Source of the DNA: Anaerolineae bacterium
GTDB lineage: Bacteria; Chloroflexota; Anaerolineae; B4-G1
Direction of reading: 5' to 3'
Length of the DNA stretch: 20,115 bases
Assembly: GCA_016783285.1 (NCBI GenBank)
Contig: JADHWW010000032.1
Location: 1-20,115, forward strand
Part shown: positions 15,129 through 20,115 of the stretch, one piece after another
Numbering within the stretch: position 1 is the first letter of the stretch
Layout: each line of letters opens with the position of its first letter
The notes under the pieces: generated by a model
Database searches by the model: none
What the model was told of the DNA's origin: nothing
What the model saw: the letters and a program-made list of their open reading frames with translations, nothing else
Translations under genes and position numbers: made by a program

Positions 15129-18100
15129 ATGTCTTCACACGACGACTTTCTCTTTCGCGGCGACCTGTCCGCCCTCGACCCGGCCGTGGCCCAATTGATT
15201 GACCTGGAGAAGGAACGCCAGGCCCGCAAGTTGATCATGATCCCCTCGGAAAGCAGTTCGCCGTGGGCGGTGCGGGAAGCGCTCGGCTCAGCGCTGATGA
15301 ACATCTACGCCGAGGGCTATCCCCACCCGGAGACCCGCTGGCTGGCCGAGGACGAGATTCTGGACTACGAGCACCACCTGGCCCATTACCGCCGCTACGG
15401 CGACCGGCGCTACTACCGGGGCGTGGAGTATGCCGATGTCATAGAATCCTTGGCCCGCCGGCGCTGCGCCGAGGCCTTCGCTACCGATGACATCCCCGCC
15501 GATCAGATCTACGTCAACGTCCAGCCCCTCTCCGGCGCACCGGCCAACGTCGCCGTCCAGCAGGCGCTGCTGAAACCCGGCGACACGATCATGGGCCTGG
15601 CGCTACCCCACGGCGGCCACCTGACCCACGGCAGCCCGGTCAACCTGTCAGGCAAACTGTACAACGCCGTATCCTACCACGTCAACGAGCAAACGGAACT
15701 GCTGGATTACGACGAGATCGAGGAATTGGCGCTGGAACACCGGCCCAGGATGATCATCGCCGGTTACACCTCCTACCCGCGCCTCCCCAACTGGGCCAAG
15801 TTCCGCCAGATCGCCGACCGGGTAGGGGCCTACCTCCTGGCCGACATCGCCCACGTGGCCGGCATGGTCATCGCCGGCGCGTTCCCCACCCCACTGGGAT
15901 ACGCCGACGTCGTCACCTTCACCACCCACAAGACGCTCTGTGGCCCGCGGGGGGCCTGCATCCTCACGACCGACCCCGGCCTGACGTGGAAGATCGACCA
16001 CGCCGTCTTCCCCGGCCTCCAGGGCGGCCCCCACGTCAACAAGTTCGCCAGTATGGCCGTCGCCTTCCGCCTGGCCCAGACGGAGCAGTTCCACCGCCTC
16101 CAGCACCAGATCGTGGCCAACGCTGCCGCGCTCGCCCGTGCACTTACCGCGCGTGACCTGCGCGTCCCCTGTGGCGGCACCGAGACCCACCTGCTGCTCC
16201 TCGATTGCAAGACAATACAGGGACGTGATGGCACCCCGCTGATGGGCGGCGTGACGGCGGCGATCCTCGACCTGGTGGGCATCGTGGTCAACAAGAACAC
16301 CATCCCGGGCGACAAAACCGCCGCCTACCCCAGCGGCATCCGGTTGGGCACCCCCTGGGTCACCCAGCGCGGCTTCCGGGAACCGGAGATGGAACAGATC
16401 GCCGGCATCATCGCCCGCGCGATGAAGGGTACCGAGCCGCTCACCTATACCGGCGTGCGCGGACGGGCATACCGGGGCAAGGTAGACTTCGATGTGCTGG
16501 AGAAACTGCGCGTCGAGGTGGCAGAACTGGCCGAACGGGCCGGCATCGACTTCGAACTCCCATGCAGCGGCTATCCCCACCACTGCCTGGTGCCGCAACT
16601 GCGCCAACGGGAAGAGCAGTATAGGCTGATTGAGGTTGAGGGAAACCCCGCCGCCGCATTCGTCGAGCAGATCACGCCGGCCGACATCGCTGACCTCGAA
16701 CAGGGAGAATGGCGAGCGGTACCGCTGTTGGAACGGGACGGGCGGGTGATGAGCCCTGGCTTGGTCCAGCGGCCCGGCTTCGGCCACAACCGCTACCGGC
16801 TGATCGTACCGGCCGGCCGGCCGGGGCGGGTCATCGCCTGGCTGCGCGACCTTTCCGATGGCTACGTGCGCTTCGACGACGCCGACCTGTGGGCCAAACT
16901 GCCGGGGCCAGTCGTCGTGCGCGATCTCAGAGAACACGGATTGACAGGATTAACTGATTTGGCTCAGGATGCGACATTGGCATTGGAGCAAGAGGAGTTC
17001 ACGCCGCCGGTCTCCCATAAACCCTACTTCATCGGTCTCTCCGCCCCTGGCTACTCCGACCCATCCGTTGACCCGCTTCCCGCTTTTCTCCCTCCCCCCG
17101 TGGGGGAGGGCCAGGGGAGGGTGCAGCGCCGCACCCCTCTCTTCGATTGGCACGTGCAGCACGGGGCGAAGATGGCCCCCTTCGCCGGGTGGGAGATGCC
17201 ACTGTGGTACACCTCCATCAGCGACGAGCACCGGGCCGTGCGAGGCGCAGCCGGCCTCTTCGACGTCTCTCACATGGGGCTCCTGGAGGCGAGCGGCCCC
17301 CACGCCGCCTATTTCCTCAACCTGGTGACCACCAACGACGTTTACGCGCTCCGGCCCGGCGAATCGCAGTACGCCTATCTCCTGGCCCCCGATGGGCGGG
17401 TCATAGACGACCTGATGGTCTACATGCTCAGTCCCTCCCACTACCTGGTGGTCGTCAACGCTGCCAATATGGAGAAGGACTGGGCCTGGCTCCAGGCGGC
17501 GAACGAGCGGGCCGTGCGGATAGACGACCTGCGGCCCTGGGTGCGGTCCAGTTTCCAGGCCGAACTGCGGGACCTGCACGACCCTGGCGAGAGTTACGCC
17601 TGGCTGGCCGACCTGGCCCTCCAGGGTCCCCGTTCCCGCGATATCCTGCTCGCCCTCCTCGACAGCGCCCCACCCTCCAGCGCCGTCGCCGAGATACGAG
17701 GACGACTGCTATCAATGAAGCGAACCGAGGTTATGGAGGTCCACATCCCGTCTGATCGAGCCCCTGGCGGCGTCTTCGACCTGATCCTCGCCCGCACCGG
17801 CTACACCGGCGAGCGACTGGGATTTGAGATTTTCGTCCATCCCGACGTGATGGGCGCGTTGTGGGAACAGTTGATGGAGGTTGGCGCTCCCTCCGGGCTC
17901 CGGCCCATCGGGTTGGGGGCCCGCGACAGCCTGCGCATTGAGGCCGGGCTACCGCTCTACGGCCACGAACTGGCGGGGCCGCTGGACCTGCGCCCCGACG
18001 GCGCGGGTTTCGCCGGCTACGTCAAACTCCATAAGCCCTTCTTCGTCGGGCGACGGGCCTATGTCGAGCACGCCCGCCAGCGCAAGACGATCGTGGCCCG

Positions 18101-18392
18101 CTTCCACATCGCCGAGAAGGGGGTACGGGTCCCCAAACAGGAGGACGTGGTGGCCAACAGCCACGGGCGGGTCATAGGCGAGGTGACCTCGTGCGCGATG
18201 GACACGGAAGGCTACCTGGTGGGCCAGGCCCACATTGACCAGCGGCACGCCAGGGAAGGGACGGAAATCAACATCTTCCCGCGTCCCGCCCGCGAGGCGT
18301 GGGAGAAGCCCTACGAGAAACTGGAGGTGGGCGACCGGCTGGTGCTGCACAACGAGGCGATGGTGGTGAGCCGGTTTATGAAGCGCATGTAA
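15129..18392 (+). CDS. Serine hydroxymethyltransferase fused to glycine cleavage T protein
   Basis: The product has 1087 residues; ATG 15129 is chosen because GGAGG lies 5 bases upstream, whereas the ATG at 15093 has no such site. Residues 1 to about 430 are SHMT (PLP enzyme, serine + THF to glycine + methylene-THF): IMIPSESSSP, EGYPHPETRW, HGGHLTHGSPVNLSG, LLADIAHVAGM, and K268 in TFTTHKTLCGPRGA as Schiff-base lysine. Residues about 495-615 resemble a degenerate GcvT/YgfZ-type folate domain (RLIEVEGNPAAAFVEQITPA, YRLIVPAGRPGRVIAWLRDL); this is inference. A palindromic repeat encodes the linker at about 654-665. Residues about 668-1087 are a complete GcvT: RTPLFDWHVQHGAKMAPFAG, FDVSHMG, RVIDDLMVY, ARTGYTGERLGFEIF, GLPLYGHEL. 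The fusion would couple serine/glycine interconversion to glycine cleavage. The frame is uninterrupted. Confidence 0.93.
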   Translation: MSSHDDFLFRGDLSALDPAVAQLIDLEKERQARKLIMIPSESSSPWAVREALGSALMNIYAEGYPHPETRWLAEDEILDYEHHLAHYRRYGDRRYYRGVEYADVIESLARRRCAEAFATDDIPADQIYVNVQPLSGAPANVAVQQALLKPGDTIMGLALPHGGHLTHGSPVNLSGKLYNAVSYHVNEQTELLDYDEIEELALEHRPRMIIAGYTSYPRLPNWAKFRQIADRVGAYLLADIAHVAGMVIAGAFPTPLGYADVVTFTTHKTLCGPRGACILTTDPGLTWKIDHAVFPGLQGGPHVNKFASMAVAFRLAQTEQFHRLQHQIVANAAALARALTARDLRVPCGGTETHLLLLDCKTIQGRDGTPLMGGVTAAILDLVGIVVNKNTIPGDKTAAYPSGIRLGTPWVTQRGFREPEMEQIAGIIARAMKGTEPLTYTGVRGRAYRGKVDFDVLEKLRVEVAELAERAGIDFELPCSGYPHHCLVPQLRQREEQYRLIEVEGNPAAAFVEQITPADIADLEQGEWRAVPLLERDGRVMSPGLVQRPGFGHNRYRLIVPAGRPGRVIAWLRDLSDGYVRFDDADLWAKLPGPVVVRDLREHGLTGLTDLAQDATLALEQEEFTPPVSHKPYFIGLSAPGYSDPSVDPLPAFLPPPVGEGQGRVQRRTPLFDWHVQHGAKMAPFAGWEMPLWYTSISDEHRAVRGAAGLFDVSHMGLLEASGPHAAYFLNLVTTNDVYALRPGESQYAYLLAPDGRVIDDLMVYMLSPSHYLVVVNAANMEKDWAWLQAANERAVRIDDLRPWVRSSFQAELRDLHDPGESYAWLADLALQGPRSRDILLALLDSAPPSSAVAEIRGRLLSMKRTEVMEVHIPSDRAPGGVFDLILARTGYTGERLGFEIFVHPDVMGALWEQLMEVGAPSGLRPIGLGARDSLRIEAGLPLYGHELAGPLDLRPDGAGFAGYVKLHKPFFVGRRAYVEHARQRKTIVARFHIAEKGVRVPKQEDVVANSHGRVIGEVTSCAMDTEGYLVGQAHIDQRHAREGTEINIFPRPAREAWEKPYEKLEVGDRLVLHNEAMVVSRFMKRM
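17088..17121 (+). repeat. Palindromic GC-rich repeat forming the linker of the SHMT-GcvT fusion
   Basis: CTCCCTCC, CCCCGTGGGGGAGGG, then CCA and GGGGAGGG. It is translated as LPPPVGEGQGRV between the middle region and the GcvT domain, in a different reading frame from the copy at 5007-5042. Confidence 0.72.
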
Positions 18393-18430
18393 CGCAGGCG
18401 GTAGTGCCTTTGTGCTCGCCAGCAAGCCCC

Positions 18431-18593
18431 GCCGGGGCATAAAGTGCCCCGGCTACGGAGTTCCCACCCCGTAAACGGGGTTCTCAAGCCCGATTCATCG
18501 GGCGCTGCTCTGTAGCCCGGCGACTTCATCGCCGGGCGGTCTCTGCCGACTACAGCATCATCGCTACTTGATGCGCATGGGGTGACACACCCC
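18431..18593. repeat. Array of consecutive perfect hairpins
   Basis: Five strong stems follow one another: GCCGGGGCA/TGCCCCGGC (18431-18453), ACCCCGT/ACGGGGT (18466-18481), GCCCGAT/ATCGGGC (18488-18503), GCCCGGCGA/TCGCCGGGC (18515-18537) and GGGGTG/CACCCC (18579-18593); a weaker CATCA/TGATG stem is at 18556-18573. It begins 38 bases after the SHMT-GcvT stop, so the first stem may also end that transcript. The stretch 18393-18605 holds no gene. Confidence 0.7.
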
Positions 18594-18605
18594 CTTTGAA
18601 CGAGT

Positions 18606-18851
18606 TTACTCGACGTCCTCGCTTCCACCTCCTCGCCCACGAACCGCAGCGTTCAGAGCCCGCTGTTCGGCGCTTATCGCGCCGCTGCCAGTGAGCGCCT
18701 CCAGCCCCATAGCGCCAAGCCCGGAAAGCGTGGCCCAATCAGCGAAGAGCTGATCGCCGCTGCTGTCCGAGGTTCGATACATGCCGATGCCCACCCGGCC
18801 TGAGGCCAGAGAATAATCAGACCCGGACAGGCTGCCAACCGTCACCAGTTT
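18606..18851 (-). pseudogene. Fragment of a larger beta-rich (LamG/RHS-associated-like) protein
   Basis: Directly after the TAG of the PIN gene and in the same frame runs KLVTVGSLSGSDYSLASGRV continuing as GIGMYRTSDSSGDQLFADWA. This pattern (SGRVGIGMY...FADWATLS) resembles the end of concanavalin-like/LamG-type domains found in large surface or RHS-associated proteins. The fragment then runs into LGAMGLEALTGSGAISAEQR and a stop. There is no Shine-Dalgarno and only a GTG at 18845 as start. It looks like debris of a bigger gene whose 5' part is gone. The domain identification is tentative. Confidence 0.5.
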
Positions 18852-19304
18852 CTAGTTGGCGGCACTTGACTCAGACGAGTCTGTTTCCAACCGCTCCAGG
18901 AATTGGCGGACGGTGAGGACGGGGATGGACCGGTACGACCCCAGATCCAGCAGGTGGTGGTCGCTGCTGACGATCACGTCGGCCTGGGCGTCCACCGCGC
19001 AGGCCAGCACCATCTCGTCGGCGGGGTCTTCGGGGATGGCGCCAGCGACGTCGGCATCGCCGGATACGAGAAGCGCATCTCGTTCCAGTAGGGTCACCAA
19101 CTGCTCGACGTCCTCGTCGGTGATGGCGTACTTGCGCCGAATGCGGGGGTAGCCCAACGTGGTATGGATCTCGGCGATGATGGCAGATGAGACGATCAGT
19201 AGGTACCGACGCTCGCGCCAGGTGTCCAACACCTGGGCCGGCAGTCCAGCCTTGACCAGGAGGCTGCTGACGAAGACGTTGGTGTCAAGGACGACCTTGA
19301 GCAA
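18852..19304 (-). CDS. PIN-domain toxin (putative VapC-like ribonuclease)
   Basis: The product has 150 residues. PIN domains cleave RNA with acidic residues holding Mg2+; here D7 (VVLDTNVFVSSLL), E45 (SSAIIAEIHTTLGYPR), D96 (EDPADEMVLACAV) and D115 (VIVSSDHHLLDL) form the expected set. The RRKY...DVEQLVTLL middle and the IPVLTVRQFLERL end fit the PIN family of toxin-antitoxin components often annotated TIGR00305-like. Its start overlaps the end of the antitoxin gene by 20 bases, so the two are translationally coupled. The C-terminal SSESSAAN tail is followed by in-frame debris of another protein. Confidence 0.9.
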   Translation of the reverse strand: MLKVVLDTNVFVSSLLVKAGLPAQVLDTWRERRYLLIVSSAIIAEIHTTLGYPRIRRKYAITDEDVEQLVTLLERDALLVSGDADVAGAIPEDPADEMVLACAVDAQADVIVSSDHHLLDLGSYRSIPVLTVRQFLERLETDSSESSAAN

Positions 19305-19572
19305 AGCCGGCCCTCGCGGCCTCGATGGCTTCGGTGACGTCCCGTGCTACCTCTTCTGCGGGGACATCGGGCACCCGGGAGCGAATACGGTCCAGCACCT
19401 GGAAGCGGGCCTCCCGCTCGGCGATGACCTGCTGGTACATCTCGACGGGAATGACGGCCACCATGGGCTTGCCGGAACGTTCGACGATGACTACCTGTCC
19501 GCCGTAGTGGACGTTGCCCAGCAGGTCCGCGAACCTGGTACGCGCTTGTCTTGCCCCCACGTGTTCAACCAT
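19285..19572 (-). CDS. Phd/YefM-family antitoxin
   Basis: The product has 95 residues. ATG 19572 has GGAGGT about 8 bases upstream; an ATG at 19590 is the less likely alternative. VGARQARTRFADLLGNVHYG then QVVIVERSGKPMVAVIPVEM is the classic Phd/YefM DNA-binding and dimerisation fold, followed by a helical acidic tail that would wrap the toxin. It normally neutralises the partner PIN toxin and represses their shared promoter, which is visible immediately upstream together with a small inverted repeat. Confidence 0.9.
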   Translation of the reverse strand: MVEHVGARQARTRFADLLGNVHYGGQVVIVERSGKPMVAVIPVEMYQQVIAEREARFQVLDRIRSRVPDVPAEEVARDVTEAIEAARAGFAQGRP

Positions 19573-19605
19573 GGTCTTGCACCTCCACATCTGTATGCTG
19601 GCTCC

Positions 19606-19634
19606 AGTATATCACAGGATTTACACTATGTCAA
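19606..19634 (-). promoter_or_regulatory. Sigma70-type promoter of the toxin-antitoxin operon
   Basis: On the minus strand TTGACA (19629-19634) and TATACT (19606-19611) are separated by exactly 17 bases. Initiation near 19599 gives a short leader of about 27 bases before the antitoxin ATG at 19572. Confidence 0.82.
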
Positions 19635-19647
19635 TTGTATACACAAT
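19634..19647. promoter_or_regulatory. Operator-like inverted repeat at the TA promoter
   Basis: ATTGT (19634-19638) and ACAAT (19643-19647) are inverted around ATAC. The site touches the upstream edge of the -35 box, a plausible binding place for the Phd-family antitoxin. It is only 5 bases per arm, so support is modest. Confidence 0.4.
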
Positions 19648-19648
19648 G

Positions 19649-20022
19649 AACGCAAACACAACTCTACCCAGATCGCCCAATCCCTGGGGCTCGCGGACGA
19701 ACAACTGCCCGGCGCCTGGCTGCGCGAGCTCTTGATCGTCTGCCTGGGGTTGCCCCTGGCCCTGCTGACCGGTATCGGGCTCGCCGGTCTCCTGATCTGG
19801 CTGCGGGCCGGGCTGGTCGTGCTGATCGCCGGCGTGACGCTGTCGTTGGCCTTTGGCACGCACCAGGGGCAGATGTTCGAGCAGTGGGTCACCCATTGGG
19901 TCGCCCACTGGCTGCGCCCCCGCAGGATGGCCTGGCGGCGAGGCGGCGACGAGATCCCACCGATGGAGATGGAAGCGCCTGCCCTGAGATGTTCTAAGTC
20001 TTGTCAAGAGCCTGAACCTTAA
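19649..20022 (+). pseudogene. Truncated membrane-protein fragment
   Basis: The frame ending at the TAA 20020-20022 encodes QIAQSLGLADEQLPGAWLRE, then two membrane helices (LLIVCLGLPLALLTGIGLAG and AGLVVLIAGVTLSLAFG), then GQMFEQWVTHWVAHWLRPRR and an acidic tail. No ATG or GTG with a ribosome binding site starts it; the nearest ATG at 19646 is in another frame and would need a one-base shift. The 5' end abuts the promoter/operator of the toxin-antitoxin pair, suggesting that the original 5' part was replaced. A TTG at 19732 is a weak alternative start for a shorter protein. Family not recognised. Confidence 0.45.
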
Positions 20023-20078
20023 AAACCTGCGAATAGCAACTGCCCTTCAATTCTGAGCACAAGCCGCACTGAACTAGA

Positions 20079-20094
20079 CCCTGCAAAAACAGGG
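20079..20094. other. Small hairpin near the window end
   Basis: CCCTG and CAGGG are inverted around CAAAAA. Nothing else is identifiable between 20023 and 20115. Confidence 0.3.
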
Positions 20095-20115
20095 CTTGAC
20101 CCACTCCGCAAATAT

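Noticed and set aside
15648..16937. 429-codon minus-strand open frame
   Set aside because: Antisense shadow of the SHMT domain, whose catalytic motifs are intact on the plus strand.
1..20115. tRNA, rRNA, prophage or replication origin
   Set aside because: None of their hallmark sequences was seen on either strand by inspection; a covariance or profile scan could still find a missed tRNA.

Overview
The window is a GC-rich bacterial chromosome segment. Strong AGGAGG-type ribosome binding sites, occasional GTG starts, sigma70-like promoters (TTGACA, 17-base spacer, TATACT/TAGAAT/TACAAT), many intergenic palindromic or short-period repeats, and the gene set (SHMT-GcvT fusion, DUF1015, short SerA, class V aminotransferase, opine dehydrogenase, Tex, PIN/Phd module) fit a Chloroflexota/Anaerolineae-like organism. 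That assignment is an inference from style and content; no marker gene proves it.

Layout. 1-3201 (+): the 3' part of a GcvT-like aminomethyltransferase cut by the window edge, a HEAT-repeat protein, and a small unknown protein coupled to it. 3229-8123 (-): an opine/octopine-dehydrogenase-family enzyme downstream of a cobalamin-binding-domain protein, then a DUF1015 protein and a one-domain retropepsin-like aspartic protease. 8246-11327 (-): the transcription accessory protein Tex and an AT-richer multi-pass membrane protein. 11328-11875: no gene, but the 3' end of a group II intron and an approximately 245-base imperfect palindrome (MITE-like). 11876-12413 (-): two small proteins, one DUF2281-like. 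12550-14926 (-): serA, a 7-base satellite, a class V aminotransferase, and upstream of it a tandem glycine riboswitch with a terminator-like hairpin and a consensus promoter. 14986-18392 (+): a divergent promoter and a 1087-residue serine hydroxymethyltransferase/GcvT fusion. 18393-20115: an accessory patch with a hairpin array, debris of a larger protein, a PIN/Phd toxin-antitoxin pair with promoter and operator-like site, and a truncated membrane-protein fragment.

The functional core is glycine/serine/one-carbon metabolism. SHMT interconverts serine and glycine, GcvT moves the aminomethyl carbon to tetrahydrofolate, and SerA plus the aminotransferase connect serine or hydroxypyruvate to 3-phosphoglycerate or glyoxylate. 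The aminotransferase leader senses glycine, and the two transcription units diverge from promoters whose -35 boxes lie 4 bases apart. A second GcvT homologue opens the window, and DUF1015 genes are, as I recall, often neighbours of serA elsewhere.

Least explained items: the cobalamin-binding protein/opine-dehydrogenase pair, the three-part SHMT/GcvT fusion with a palindromic repeat translated exactly at its domain junction, and the same repeat translated in a different frame inside the cobalamin protein.
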